Below are positions 42,040 to 51,219 of a DNA stretch of 64,000 nucleotides, piece by piece. Positions within the stretch are counted from its first letter, which is position 1. Each line of letters begins with the position of its first letter. Position numbers and translations under genes: made by a program. The notes under the pieces were generated by a model. That model was not told the origin of the DNA. It ran no database searches and saw only the letters and a list, made by a program, of their open reading frames with translations. The stretch spans positions 34,176 through 98,175 of the forward strand of contig CALVUF010000007.1 of assembly GCA_944363525.1 (NCBI GenBank), written 5' to 3'. The DNA is from an uncultured Bacilli bacterium. GTDB taxonomy: Bacteria > Bacillota_I > Bacilli_A > RFN20 > CAG-826.

Positions 42040-43680
42040 ATGGAAACGAAGCGCTCATTTCATGACAAGGTCATTTACCAAATCTATCCCCGTTCTTTCT
42101 GCGATTCCAATGGCGATGGGATCGGGGACATAGAAGGGATCATCTCCAAATTGGATTACCTAAAGGATCTGGGGATCGATTGCCTTTGGCTTTCCCCGAT
42201 CTACAAGTCGCCCCTCATGGATATGGGGTATGACGTGGCCGATTATTATTCGATCCATCCCGATTACGGGACAATGGAGGACTTCGACCGACTTTTGGAG
42301 GAGGCGGACAAAAGGGGACTTAAAATCATCATGGACCTGGTGGTTAACCACACCTCCGATCAGCACGAATGGTTCAAGGCCAGCCGGGATCCCGCTTCCC
42401 CATATCGGGATTACTATATTTGGCGGAAGGGGAAGAAAGAGGGGGTCCCTCCCAATAACTGGACCTCGATGTTCACCGGGCCGGCTTGGACTTACGATCA
42501 AGAAAGTGGCGAATGGTATCTCCATCTTTATTCCGCCGAGCAGCCCGACCTCAATTTCCATAATGAGCGAGTGGTGGAGGAGGTCGAGAGAATCCTTCGT
42601 TTCTATTTGGACAAAGGGGTGTATGGTTTCCGTTGCGACGTCATCAACCAATGCTATAAGGAGTCGTTAAAAGACGGCAAAGGGCTCTCGCCCTCCGGAA
42701 GAGGGATGGAGCATTACCTTTGCTCGGAAGGGAACCATAAACTATTACGTCGATTCTATGACGATGTCTTCTCCCATTACGACTGCGTCGTCATCGGGGA
42801 GACTTATGCCATCGATGTTGAGAACGGGAAACGTTATCTGGATAACCACGAGCTCGACATGTTCTTCCAGTTCGACACCGCCAATTGCGATAACCTCCTT
42901 GTCCCGGTGTTCAAGAGGAAGTTCAAGCCCCGTTATCTTCGGGACGAGATCTATAAATGGCAGACTGGGGTGCCCTGGATGGCCAATTATCTTGAGAACC
43001 ATGACCAACCCCGTTCAATCAACCATTATGGGGACCCAGTGAAGTTCCCGAAGGCCTCGGCTAAGGCGCTTGCAGTCCTGAACCTCACTCTTAGGGGAAC
43101 TCCCTTCATCTACCAGGGGGAGGAAATTGGGATGACCAATCTGTCCCTGCAAGACCCAGAGCAAAGCCAAGACGTCAGTTGCCGGCAGGTCAATGAGATA
43201 TTGAAGAAGCTGCCCTTTACTAAGAAGACTCGTTACAAACTGGCCAATCGGGTCAACCGGGACCATGCCCGGACCCCGATGCAGTGGAATGACGCGGTTT
43301 CGGCTGGTTTCTCCATTAATGAGAAGACCTGGCTCCCGGTCAATCCGAACTATAAGGTCATCAACGTGGCCGCCGAGTCCCTTGATCAGGGCTCGGTCCT
43401 AAGTTTCTATAAAGCCTTGCTGCAACTCCGGAAAAAAGACGAGGCTTTTGTCTATGGCGACTTCCGGCCGATCATGGTCCATGGGGATTTGATCGCCTAT
43501 CAACGGGTCTATCAGCAGGAACGCCGTTTCATCTTGATCAACTTGACCGGGAAGGACGTCAAAATCCCCCGACATCTGATCCTCGATGGGGCGAAGCTAT
43601 TGCTGTCATCGCTCCCGGTCCAAGGGTATCGGATGGGGTTCCTCTCTCCCTTTGAAGCCGATATCTTCGAGATAAAGTGA
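42040..43680 (+). CDS. malL: GH13 oligo-1,6-glucosidase / alpha-glucosidase
   Basis: Cytoplasmic hydrolysis of short alpha-glucosides (isomaltose- or trehalose-6-phosphate-like). It has the opening VIYQIYPRSFCDSNGDGIGD, the calcium-site-like DSNGDG loop, MDLVVNHTSDQHEW, nucleophile Asp200 (GFRCDVIN), acid Glu254 (VIGETY) and Asp322 (LENHDQPR). These positions and the 546-aa length fit the GH13_31 group. VVNHTS, with no isomaltulose-type motif read, leaves the exact substrate open. No sugar transporter or regulator gene adjoins it. Confidence 0.9.
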   Translation: METKRSFHDKVIYQIYPRSFCDSNGDGIGDIEGIISKLDYLKDLGIDCLWLSPIYKSPLMDMGYDVADYYSIHPDYGTMEDFDRLLEEADKRGLKIIMDLVVNHTSDQHEWFKASRDPASPYRDYYIWRKGKKEGVPPNNWTSMFTGPAWTYDQESGEWYLHLYSAEQPDLNFHNERVVEEVERILRFYLDKGVYGFRCDVINQCYKESLKDGKGLSPSGRGMEHYLCSEGNHKLLRRFYDDVFSHYDCVVIGETYAIDVENGKRYLDNHELDMFFQFDTANCDNLLVPVFKRKFKPRYLRDEIYKWQTGVPWMANYLENHDQPRSINHYGDPVKFPKASAKALAVLNLTLRGTPFIYQGEEIGMTNLSLQDPEQSQDVSCRQVNEILKKLPFTKKTRYKLANRVNRDHARTPMQWNDAVSAGFSINEKTWLPVNPNYKVINVAAESLDQGSVLSFYKALLQLRKKDEAFVYGDFRPIMVHGDLIAYQRVYQQERRFILINLTGKDVKIPRHLILDGAKLLLSSLPVQGYRMGFLSPFEADIFEIK

Positions 43681-43705
43681 TAAACAGTGATAAAGAGTGA
43701 TGAAA
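43676..43705. repeat. Three 10-bp iterations AGTGATAAA(C/G)
   Basis: AGTGATAAAC, AGTGATAAAG and AGTGATGAAA in direct succession, starting inside the stop region of the alpha-glucosidase and ending about 90 bp before the HipA-like pseudogene. Period exactly 10 bp. Confidence 0.75.
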
Positions 43706-43793
43706 AATTCCTGAAAAAAGGCATCGAATGGACGGTTTTTCGTTCCTCAGCCGATTAATAGGAAGGAGAATAGATAACTTACGAGTATTGCCT

Positions 43794-44748
43794 ATGATCG
43801 ATATCGTTGATTTTTCTAATTGCCCCCCTAAGTGACCGCGATCTTTCTTATGAAGGACGGTCCGGACCAAAACGAGGGATTGTTTATCGAGGGACGAAAT
43901 GGATTCTCAAATTCCCTAAAAGAGGGCCTTTGATGAGAGAGGTGAATGGTCTTTCGTATGTGACGTCCCCTTTATGCGAGTTCATTGGAAGCCACGTTTT
44001 CTCGATATTGGGATACGAAGTCCAAGAAACCGTTATGGGCGTCTGCTTTGCTGACCACAAGATGATTCCTGTTTGTGCCTGCAAAGATTTTATCGGCGAT
44101 GATACGAACGAATAACTGATCCACTACACCGCCTTGCGGAATGATACCAATGATGTCGTGGCGGAACGCAATGACCGAAGGTTTTTCCCGGCTTCGAATT
44201 TAAAAGAAGTCATTTTCCAATTGGGCAATAATAAGGTCCTAAAGAATTTGCCTGGCGCGAAAGAGCGGTTTTGGGACGAAGCGGTCATTGACCTGCTTAT
44301 CGATAACGACAGCCGCCATGATGGCGATTGGGGCGTATTGAAATTCCGGAAAGAGAATACCTACCGAATGGCCCCGATATACGACAATGGGAATTCTTTT
44401 TACGGCAAACATACGGACTCGAAAATTGCTTCGATTTTGAGTGACGAAGAGAAGTTAATGGCGAGTTCTCTTAATGGGTTTACCGCTTACGAAAATGATA
44501 ATGGCGAACGGATTCGCAACGATGCTTTCTTGGGAATCGACAACCCGGATTTGCAAGCGGCCATCGTTAGCGTTTATAAGAAATGGGTCGATAGCGAGCC
44601 GATGATTAAGGATTTCATTATGTCCATCCCGAGCGAAAGCCACGGACTATTGATCATGAGCGATTTGCGTAAGCGCTTTTACATTGAATCGATGGAGCTT
44701 CGCTTCAAACACTTATTGGAACCCCAGTATCAGAAGATAGTTGGCTGA
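43794..44748 (+). pseudogene. HipA/CtkA-like kinase gene, broken by a frameshift and a nonsense codon
   Basis: Reads MIDIVDFSNCP, then a run of six C (43823-43828) shifts the frame; with five C it would continue LSDRDLSYEGRSGPKRGIVY. The second part (WILKFPK ... EFIGSHVFSILGYEVQET ... ACKDF) ends at TAA (44113-44115) and the same frame resumes at once with LIHYTALRNDTND, through LLIDNDSRHDGDWG and APIYDNGNSF to 44748. The family normally has a GN-x-DRH-x-GN-like catalytic loop; here the Asp appears as Ser and an Asn as Asp, suggesting decay. Without both lesions about 318 aa. Confidence 0.75.
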
Positions 44749-44838
44749 TTCTGTGATCGTCATTTAAGCCCTTGGAGTCTCCTTTTCTCCCTAATGTCAG
44801 CCTTCTTTTCAACGCCGGAAAATCTCGGGTTCAGGATT

Positions 44839-44916
44839 TTGGAAAAATAGCCAAAATGGGCCTCCGAAGTATTGGAAAAATAGGCGAAACGGCCCCAAAA
44901 TCTATTGGAAAAATAG
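44839..44916. repeat. Three TTGGAAAAATAG boxes at exactly 33-bp spacing
   Basis: TTGGAAAAATAG begins at 44839, 44872 and 44905. It lies about 90 bp beyond the HipA-like pseudogene. The same DNA is open in one frame (44772-44987, 71 codons) and would encode three 11-residue units (FGKIAKMGLRS, IGKIGETAPKS, IGKIAASLLNR). Both a DNA-level and a peptide-level repeat are possible. TTGGAAAAAT is also the core of the inverted repeat at 29381. Confidence 0.75.
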
Positions 44917-45014
44917 CCGCATCCTTGTTAAATCGGATAAAAAGACGGCTAAACATCGATATTTTCTTTAACAATCGCCCCTTCTAAGTTTTGATGACGC
45001 CCTCAAGAGAGCGA

Positions 45015-45542
45015 TTATTGGAATTTTGCCTGATAAAACGCGAGGGCCGCCAGGGTCTTCCCGTCTTTGATGAGCCCGTCTTTTACCATTGTCTTTAAAT
45101 CCGTCATCTTGATGAATCGATAATCGAGGCTCTCCCCTTCATCGAGGCGACGCTCCCCGGGCGTTAAACCTTGGGCAAGGTAAATATGGATTACCTCATC
45201 GGTATAGGCGCAGGAGGGGTACATATCGCCAAGGTGGACCCATTGGGAGGCCTGATAGCCGGTCTCCTCGGATAGTTCCCTTTTGGCGGTTTCCATCGGG
45301 TCTTCTTTTGGATCGGCTTTGCCGGCCGGAATTTCGTATATGTCATCGCCATAGGGATAACGGAATTGCTTTTCCATCAAGACCCGTCCTTCCTCGTCGA
45401 TGGCTAAGATGGCGGAGGCTTCGCAATGGCGAATCACTTCTCTAATGGCTTTATGGCCGTTCTCTAATTCGACCTCGTCGACATAGAGGTGGAGCAACTT
45501 GCCGGAGAAGACATTCTTCGATTTGAGGGTCTTTTCTTTCAT
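45015..45542 (-). CDS. Nudix hydrolase (ADP-ribose pyrophosphatase type)
   Basis: Predicted to hydrolyse ADP-ribose or similar nucleoside diphosphate derivatives. The Nudix box is intact: GKADPKEDPMETAKRELSEE followed by TGY, with the upstream RYPYGDDIYEIPAG typical of the ADPRase branch. The start was moved from 45560 to the Met at 45542, which has TACAAT ending 6 nt upstream; 175 aa. Monocistronic. Confidence 0.9.
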   Translation of the reverse strand: MKEKTLKSKNVFSGKLLHLYVDEVELENGHKAIREVIRHCEASAILAIDEEGRVLMEKQFRYPYGDDIYEIPAGKADPKEDPMETAKRELSEETGYQASQWVHLGDMYPSCAYTDEVIHIYLAQGLTPGERRLDEGESLDYRFIKMTDLKTMVKDGLIKDGKTLAALAFYQAKFQ

Positions 45543-45548
45543 GTTTGA

Positions 45549-45554
45549 ATTGTA
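45549..45554 (-). promoter_or_regulatory. -10 element, leaderless start of Nudix gene
   Basis: TACAAT on the minus strand, 6 nt before the ATG at 45542; -35 weak. Confidence 0.5.
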
Positions 45555-45559
45555 AACCA

Positions 45560-46288
45560 AGATTGGGAATAGCAGGATTTAGTTTGCTTTTCCTCTGCCT
45601 CAATCTACGATCTTATGCTTCCATTTTTATTTGCTTTTTTGATTGTTACAAATATAAAAGCTCGATGAAATCCACTTTTCTAAAATTATTAGCCGTAATA
45701 AAACTACGGAACCGTAAGATATTTACATTTAAATGGCGGGGGATCACAAAATAGCCGTTATCAACACCAGTATCTTTTTCCTGATTGATTATTTTGGCAA
45801 TAACTCGGGGTACTTCGATTCGCTTTTGAATCTATGAGTTTTTAAGACGTTATTGATAGGACCGTGGAAAACCACCGCCCAGCAAACCCATTAATCCCGC
45901 CTAATCACGTCATAAAGATTGCCTTGGCTCCCCTTTCAGACTTTCCCGTAGATGGCGTACCCCGCCGAATCTTAGGTCTTGTTATTCTTATTAGCCGATA
46001 CAAGGAGGCGTGGCGTTCCTAATTCGCCGACTTGACTTTGATTTGGCATATTTTGCCGCCTCCATTGATATTTTTGAATATGGTCCGACATTGATTTTCA
46101 TCAATCTTTAATTCCGTTTTTCGGGTCATTTCCATAAATCTAATGTTCAAAAAAATATACTTTCCCGATTTTATCGAATCTTTTTTAATCGATTTTCCTA
46201 TAAAACAACCGATACTTTTGTTTTAAATCTGTTGCTTTTGGTTTCCTTTGCCCGCGCGTGTATGATTGTCGGTGCTGGAGGGAGGCAT
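45560..46288. other. About 730-bp gene desert
   Basis: No intact gene on either strand. On the minus strand from 46135 a 38-codon frame ([20 protein letters not shown] ...) ends at TAG, and several further short protein-like stretches occur in shifting frames (GSQGNLYDVIRRD; WAVVFHGPINNVLKTH). This resembles a decayed gene but is weak. The last 150 bp are A/T-rich and probably hold the promoter of the dCMP deaminase operon. Confidence 0.5.
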
Positions 46289-46771
46289 ATGGAAACACAT
46301 CGCACCGATAACCTTAATTGGGAAGAATACTTCATGGGCATCGCCGAGCTTTCGGCGGCTCGAAGCAAGGATCCCTCGACCCAAGTGGGAGCCTGCATCG
46401 TCGATTCGGCCAATAAGGTCGTCTCCATCGGCTATAACGGAATGCCGCGCGGCGTCGATGACGATTCCATCCCTTGGGGGCATGGGGAAGGGCTCGACTC
46501 CAAATACCTTTACGTCTGCCATGCCGAATTCAACGCCATCCTTAATACCCGCGATGGCTCGGCCTTGAATGGATGCCGGATCTACGTCACCTTGTTCCCC
46601 TGCAACGAATGCGCCAAAGCCATCGTCCAGGTCGGGATCAAGGAAGTCATCTACAAAGACGACAAGTACCACGACCACCTCGAGGAGCAAGCCTCCCGCC
46701 GGATCCTCGACATGGCTGGGGTTAAATACCGTCCCTACGTCGGGCGCGAGGTGAAGTTCGATGTTCGTTAA
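46289..46771 (+). CDS. comEB: dCMP deaminase (ComEB family)
   Basis: Zinc-dependent deamination of dCMP to dUMP, feeding thymidylate synthesis. The zinc site is CHAEFNAIL plus FPCNECAK, and the fold opener is [21 protein letters not shown] followed by PSTQVGA. 160 aa from the ATG at 46289, which has GGAGGGAGG just upstream; the longer open frame from 46232 is not needed. It heads an overlapping gene chain running to the PHP phosphatase. Confidence 0.93.
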   Translation: METHRTDNLNWEEYFMGIAELSAARSKDPSTQVGACIVDSANKVVSIGYNGMPRGVDDDSIPWGHGEGLDSKYLYVCHAEFNAILNTRDGSALNGCRIYVTLFPCNECAKAIVQVGIKEVIYKDDKYHDHLEEQASRRILDMAGVKYRPYVGREVKFDVR

Positions 46772-46982
46772 GCGCAACGCCTTCTATCGGATCGTCGTCA
46801 TCTCGATCTGCTTTCTTTTAGTCGGGATCTCGTTGTTCATCCCCCTTGCCGGCCAAATCGAGGAAAACCCGGTTCTTTTCTATTCGGTCTTAGGGGTGTT
46901 TCTATTTTTGTATGTCGCCTGCTGCGTTGGCAATGAGCTATATATCCACTTCCATTACAAGGGGAAAGACAAGGATGAGTGA
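46761..46982 (+). CDS. Small two-helix membrane protein, 73 aa
   Basis: Two hydrophobic helices ([19 protein letters not shown] and [18 protein letters not shown]) joined by a short acidic loop, with a charged tail HYKGKDKDE. It overlaps the dCMP deaminase by 11 bases and ecfA1 by 8. No family recognised. Its place directly before an ECF module makes an accessory role possible, but that is inference only. Confidence 0.65.
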   Translation: MFVKRNAFYRIVVISICFLLVGISLFIPLAGQIEENPVLFYSVLGVFLFLYVACCVGNELYIHFHYKGKDKDE

Positions 46983-47805
46983 GGTTATCCTTGAGGTTAA
47001 CGATTTGACCTTTGGCTATACTAGCGACGGTCAAAAAGCCCTCGATGGGCTCTCTTTTTCGATTAATAAGGGAAGTCAGGTCGCCATCATCGGCCATAAC
47101 GGGTCGGGCAAGTCGACCTTAGCCAAAGCCATCATGGGTTTATTGGGATTCGATTATAACGGGACCATCAAGTTATTTGGCCAAGTGGTCGATAAGAAGA
47201 GCAAGCCGGCCCTCCGTTCGCATTTAGGCATTGTCTTTCAGAATCCCGATAACCAATTCGTCGGCAGCACCGTCGCCGATGACATCGCCTTTGGATTGGA
47301 AAATAAGCAAGTTCCTTCTTCCGAGATGGAAGGTATCATCGAGGAATATGCTGGTTTAGCTGGGATGAAGGAGTTTCTCGACCGGGAACCGACTTCCTTA
47401 TCCGGCGGACAGAAGCAACGGGTCGCCATCGCCGGGGTCTTGGCCATGCAGCCGGACCTTGTCATCCTCGATGAGGCGACCGCCATGCTCGATCCGAAGG
47501 GGAAGAAAGAGATTGCCGCTTTGATCGAGAAGGTCAAGCAAGCCAAACCTGAATTGACTATTCTCTCCATCACCCATGACATCGAGGAGGCTAAATTAGC
47601 CGATGAGGTGCTGGTCCTTAACGAAGGGAAACTGATCCTTAAAGGGACCCCGGAGGAAGTATTCGCCTCCGAGACCATCCTCGCCGATTCCCATCTCGAT
47701 ATCCCTTTCGCCCTTTCCTTATCCCATGAGCTCAATAAACTGGGGGTTAAGGTAACTCCGACCCTTGATGAAAAAGAATTGATGGGGGAAATGCTATGCC
47801 GATAG
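46975..47805 (+). CDS. ecfA1: ECF transporter ATPase, A1 component
   Basis: One of two ATPases of the shared energy-coupling module for vitamin and metal uptake. Walker A GHNGSGKST (residues 40-48), Q-loop VFQNPDNQFVGSTV, signature LSGGQKQR, Walker B LVILDEAT and the switch His in SITHD. 276 aa. The ATG at 46975 overlaps the preceding stop. The QNPDNQ motif marks the A1 subtype. Confidence 0.96.
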   Translation: MSEVILEVNDLTFGYTSDGQKALDGLSFSINKGSQVAIIGHNGSGKSTLAKAIMGLLGFDYNGTIKLFGQVVDKKSKPALRSHLGIVFQNPDNQFVGSTVADDIAFGLENKQVPSSEMEGIIEEYAGLAGMKEFLDREPTSLSGGQKQRVAIAGVLAMQPDLVILDEATAMLDPKGKKEIAALIEKVKQAKPELTILSITHDIEEAKLADEVLVLNEGKLILKGTPEEVFASETILADSHLDIPFALSLSHELNKLGVKVTPTLDEKELMGEMLCR

Positions 47806-48650
47806 ATTTTTCCTCCGTCTGCTATACCTATTCGCCGAAGACCCCGTTGCAATACGAGGCTTTGAAGGACATCAACCTCCATATCGATGACGGGGAGTTC
47901 GTGGCCCTGGTGGGGCGGACGGGATGCGGAAAGTCGACTTTGGTGAGCCATATCAACGCTTTGCTCGTCCCTTCGAAAGGGAAGGTCAAAGTCGATGAGT
48001 TCGTCTCCTCTTCCGACAAGAAGAAGCGGAGCAAGAAGATCAGCCCCTTGCGGAAACTAGTGGGGCTGGTGTTCCAGTTCCCCGAGTATCAGCTGTTCGA
48101 GGAGACGGTTTTGAAAGACGTCAGCTTCGGGCCGAAGAATTTCGGGCGGAGCAAAGAAGAGGCGCTTGAGGATGCCAAAGAGGCGTTGTCGCTAGTAGGG
48201 CTTGGCGAATCCTTTTATGACCGTTCGCCTTTTGAACTAAGCGGAGGCGAGAAGCGAAGGGTCGCCATCGCTGGGATCCTGGCCATCCACCCTAAATACT
48301 TAGTGGTCGATGAGCCGACGGCGGGACTCGATCCTTTAGGGGCAAAAGAGATGATGGACCTCTTCGATGAGATCCATGCTAAGGGGACGACCATCATCCT
48401 CGTCACCCATGATATGTCCTTGGTCTTGAAGCATGCCGATAAGGTGTTCGTCATGAGTGAGGGCCAAATCGCTAAGACCTGCAGCCCGATCGAATTGTTC
48501 AAAGGGGACATCACCCAATATTCTTTGCAAATCCCGCCTTTCTTTGAATTCGCCAAGCAATTGAAAGCCCAAGGGATGGATATTTGCCTTGATGATTGCG
48601 TCGATATCCCTTCTTTAGCCAAGGAAATCGCGAGGTGCCAAAATGGCTAG
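47796..48650 (+). CDS. ecfA2: ECF transporter ATPase, A2 component
   Basis: Partner ATPase of EcfA1. Walker A GRTGCGKST (40-48), Q-loop VFQFPEYQLFEETV (the QFPE form marks A2), signature LSGGEKRR, Walker B YLVVDEPT and LVTHD. 284 aa. It overlaps ecfA1 by 10 and ecfT by 8 bases. Confidence 0.96.
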   Translation: MPIDFSSVCYTYSPKTPLQYEALKDINLHIDDGEFVALVGRTGCGKSTLVSHINALLVPSKGKVKVDEFVSSSDKKKRSKKISPLRKLVGLVFQFPEYQLFEETVLKDVSFGPKNFGRSKEEALEDAKEALSLVGLGESFYDRSPFELSGGEKRRVAIAGILAIHPKYLVVDEPTAGLDPLGAKEMMDLFDEIHAKGTTIILVTHDMSLVLKHADKVFVMSEGQIAKTCSPIELFKGDITQYSLQIPPFFEFAKQLKAQGMDICLDDCVDIPSLAKEIARCQNG

Positions 48651-49506
48651 TTTCGCGATTGGGCGTTATGTCCCTTATGATTCTTTTCTCCATAAGATGG
48701 ATCCGCGGGCCAAGTTGGCGGCGACGATTTTCTTAATGGTCGCCGTCTTCCTCAATTACCCGACCTGGTCGATGCGGGCCCTGATGGGCGGGGTCCTCTT
48801 CCTCTTCCTTTGCGTTTTACTTTATTGCTCAAGGATGAGCCTAAGATCGATCCTTGGTTCCCTCCGTTCCCTCTGGTTCATGATCTTGTTTTTGCTGCTC
48901 ATTTACATCCTGGTCCCCAATGGGAAGGAGCCGACTTTAGGCATCGCCTGGTCGACCGGGAGTTGGACGGTGTATTGGGATGCTTTCGCCGAGGCCTTCC
49001 GGATCATGATGCGGCTGGTCATGATGATTATGCTGACGATGGTTTTGACCGCGACCACCAAACCCTTGGATTTGACTTATGCCATCGAATGGTATTTGAC
49101 TCCCTTGAAGATATTCCGCTTCCCGGCCGCCGAGATCGCGATGATCCTTTCCATCGCCTTGCGCTTCATCCCGACCTTATTGGAGGATGCCGACCGGGTC
49201 ATGAAGGCCCAAGCCTCCCGGGGCGTCGACTTCAAGCATGGGCGGCTTCTCTCCCGGATCACTGGGGTCACTTCCTTGATTATCCCCCTTTTCGTCTCCT
49301 CCTTCATCCGGAGCGAGGAACTGGCCGATGCGATGGAGTGCCGGGGCTATGATCCCGAGGCCAATCGGACCCGTTATCGGAAACTTCATTTCGGATTCGG
49401 GGCTTGGATGGGGCTAGTTGTCTCGGTCTTGGTGATGGCTGGCTATATCACCGTCTCGGCGATGAACCTCGATTTCTTTGCTCTTTTGGGAGTGACGGCC
49501 TTATGA
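48643..49506 (+). CDS. ecfT: ECF transporter transmembrane component
   Basis: Membrane scaffold that links the two ATPases to substrate-binding S components. Five or six hydrophobic helices, with the coupling motifs QASRGVD (about residue 186) and ECRGYD (about 228) that bind the ATPases. 287 aa. No S component is in this operon, so it is the group II arrangement serving S proteins encoded elsewhere. The stop overlaps the truA start (ATGA). Confidence 0.95.
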   Translation: MASFAIGRYVPYDSFLHKMDPRAKLAATIFLMVAVFLNYPTWSMRALMGGVLFLFLCVLLYCSRMSLRSILGSLRSLWFMILFLLLIYILVPNGKEPTLGIAWSTGSWTVYWDAFAEAFRIMMRLVMMIMLTMVLTATTKPLDLTYAIEWYLTPLKIFRFPAAEIAMILSIALRFIPTLLEDADRVMKAQASRGVDFKHGRLLSRITGVTSLIIPLFVSSFIRSEELADAMECRGYDPEANRTRYRKLHFGFGAWMGLVVSVLVMAGYITVSAMNLDFFALLGVTAL

Positions 49507-50258
49507 AGGTGCTGGGTTACCTTTCCTTTTTAGGACGAGCCTATTATGGGTTTCAGCGGCAGCCGAATAAGGTGACGGTCCAAGGGACGGTCGAGCAGGT
49601 CCTTTCTTCTTTGTTGGGGCAAGAGACTTTGATCAAGGGGTGCGGCCGGACCGATGCCGGGGTCAATGCCGCCTCCTATCCTTTTGCCTTTAGGGTTGAA
49701 CGAAGGGTGAATTTGACCAGGCTCTGCTCTTTGCTTAATCGGCGGCTCCCGTCTGATATTTCTTGCTCGTCCTTGCTTTATGTCGATGATAGCTTCGATC
49801 CCCGTCATAGCAGCGTTAGCAAAACCTATATCTACCGTTTCTCAATCAAGAAGAAACAGGCTTTGCGATCGGATATGGTGGCATATCTAGGCGACTACGA
49901 TTTCGATTTGGCGGCTTTCAAGTCGGCTTTGCGGATTTTCAAAGGGGAGCATGATTTCTCGAATTTTACGGCCAAAAAGGAAGATATCGATGGTTTTATC
50001 CGGGTTTTGCAGCTGATTGAAGTGATTTATGATGAAGAAGAAGGGCTGGGACAGGTCATTTTCCGATCCAACGGGTTCATGACCTATCAGATCCGTCTGA
50101 TGGTCGGTTATGCCTTTCGGGTCGGCTTTCACCGTTCTACAATAGACGAGTTAGCCGCGGCTTTGGAAAAGAAGCCCCGGTGCGTCACCCATTATAAAGC
50201 CCAAGCCTGCGGTTTAACCTTGGAGGAGGTCACTTATGAGCGCATCCCGTTATTATGA
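49503..50258 (+). CDS. truA: tRNA pseudouridine(38-40) synthase
   Basis: Modifies uridines 38-40 of the tRNA anticodon arm. It has the catalytic GCGRTDAGVNA with Asp51, the opener YLSFLGRAYYGFQRQ, RHSSVSKTYIYRF and the late NGFMTYQIRLMVG. 251 aa. The true start is the ATG at 49503 overlapping ecfT; the frame is open further upstream but in ecfT DNA. The ecf-truA order is common in Firmicutes. It overlaps the PHP gene by 23 bases. Confidence 0.95.
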   Translation: MKVLGYLSFLGRAYYGFQRQPNKVTVQGTVEQVLSSLLGQETLIKGCGRTDAGVNAASYPFAFRVERRVNLTRLCSLLNRRLPSDISCSSLLYVDDSFDPRHSSVSKTYIYRFSIKKKQALRSDMVAYLGDYDFDLAAFKSALRIFKGEHDFSNFTAKKEDIDGFIRVLQLIEVIYDEEEGLGQVIFRSNGFMTYQIRLMVGYAFRVGFHRSTIDELAAALEKKPRCVTHYKAQACGLTLEEVTYERIPLL

Positions 50259-51069
50259 TTTCTGCTACCACACCCACACGAAGCGGTGCGGCCATGCCTA
50301 TGGGGAGGATGAGGAATACGTCATCGCCGCGATCAAGAAAGGGATCAAGCGACTCGGCTTCTCCGACCACTGCATCTTTCCGGGGATGAAGGAGCCAGGG
50401 CAAAGAGGGAGCTTTGATATGCTTCCGGGCTACATCGACTCGGTCTTGACCTTGAAGGAAAAATATAAGGATCAGATTGAGATCTTTTTAGGCTTCGAAG
50501 CCGAATACCATGGGGGCAAGGACGTCCGTTACCTCTTTGATTTATTGAAAGGCCCTTTCGATTACTTCATCCAAGGCCAGCATAGCGGACGCAAAGGCGA
50601 TAAGAGCGATTACTATGGCTCCTACGATACCCATACTGCCAATTCGCGTTACGTTGAAGATGTCATCGCCGGCATGAACAGCGGGCTCTACGCCTACCTC
50701 GCCCATCCGGATCTATACTTGCAATGGAATAAGGAATGGAACCAAGAGACCATCGACATGGCCTATACGATCCTCAAAGAGGCCAAGCGGCTCAACATGC
50801 CGGTCGAGCTCAACTGCGGCTTCCTCCGCCGGGATAAGGTCCATCCGCCGGTCGATGACCTCCAATGGATGCATTACCCATATCCCAAGTTCTGGGAGAT
50901 CGTGAAAGAGGTCGGCAACACCGTCACCTTCGGGATCGACGCCCATTCCCCGAGCGACTTCGATCATGAGTCGGCCGATCAAGTCCTCTCAATCGCCGAT
51001 AGGTGCGGCCTCACCGTCGTTGAGCCGGATATCCTTCTCCCGAAGAAAGTACTCGGTTATTTAAAGTAA
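50236..51069 (+). CDS. PHP-domain phosphatase (histidinol-phosphatase-like)
   Basis: Metal-dependent phosphoesterase. PHP motifs: YHTHTKRCGHA (His-x-His), GFSDHCIF, GFEAEYH, GQHSGRKG, LAHPDLY, and FGIDAHSPSDF, which together hold the trinuclear metal site. 277 aa. It resembles HisK histidinol phosphatases, but no histidine genes are nearby and the real substrate may differ. Last gene of the dCMP deaminase-ecf-truA chain, followed by a terminator-like hairpin. Confidence 0.85.
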   Translation: MSASRYYDFCYHTHTKRCGHAYGEDEEYVIAAIKKGIKRLGFSDHCIFPGMKEPGQRGSFDMLPGYIDSVLTLKEKYKDQIEIFLGFEAEYHGGKDVRYLFDLLKGPFDYFIQGQHSGRKGDKSDYYGSYDTHTANSRYVEDVIAGMNSGLYAYLAHPDLYLQWNKEWNQETIDMAYTILKEAKRLNMPVELNCGFLRRDKVHPPVDDLQWMHYPYPKFWEIVKEVGNTVTFGIDAHSPSDFDHESADQVLSIADRCGLTVVEPDILLPKKVLGYLK

Positions 51070-51118
51070 AGCGAAGCCCTGGGCATTATTCCGAATTAAT
51101 CAGGGATTTTGCTTTTAT
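51068..51118 (+). terminator. Terminator-like hairpin after PHP gene
   Basis: Nested arms AAAGC...GCTTT and CCCTG...CAGGG with an A/T-rich loop, ending in GCTTTTATAA. The loop is long, so strength is uncertain. Confidence 0.5.
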
Positions 51119-51129
51119 AATCAGATTTT

Positions 51130-51219
51130 CAAAAAACTTCGGGGAAAAAATTTGAAAACTAGCAAAAAATTCCCCCGAAAAAATTGAAATTTATCAAAAA
51201 ATTTCGGGGAAAAATTTTG
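51130..51219. repeat. Three 24-25-bp A-tract repeats, 32-33-bp period
   Basis: Units at 51130-51154, 51163-51186 and 51195-51219, each starting CAAAAAA, with a central TTCGGGG or TTCCCCC core and ending TTG. Units 1 and 3 differ at only a few positions. The period is three helical turns. The last unit runs into the -35 of the DUF4143 gene, so a role in control is likely. Confidence 0.88.

Noticed and set aside
51130..51219. Three 25-bp units considered as a short CRISPR
   Set aside because: Spacers are only 7-8 bp and units are imperfect palindromes at a promoter.
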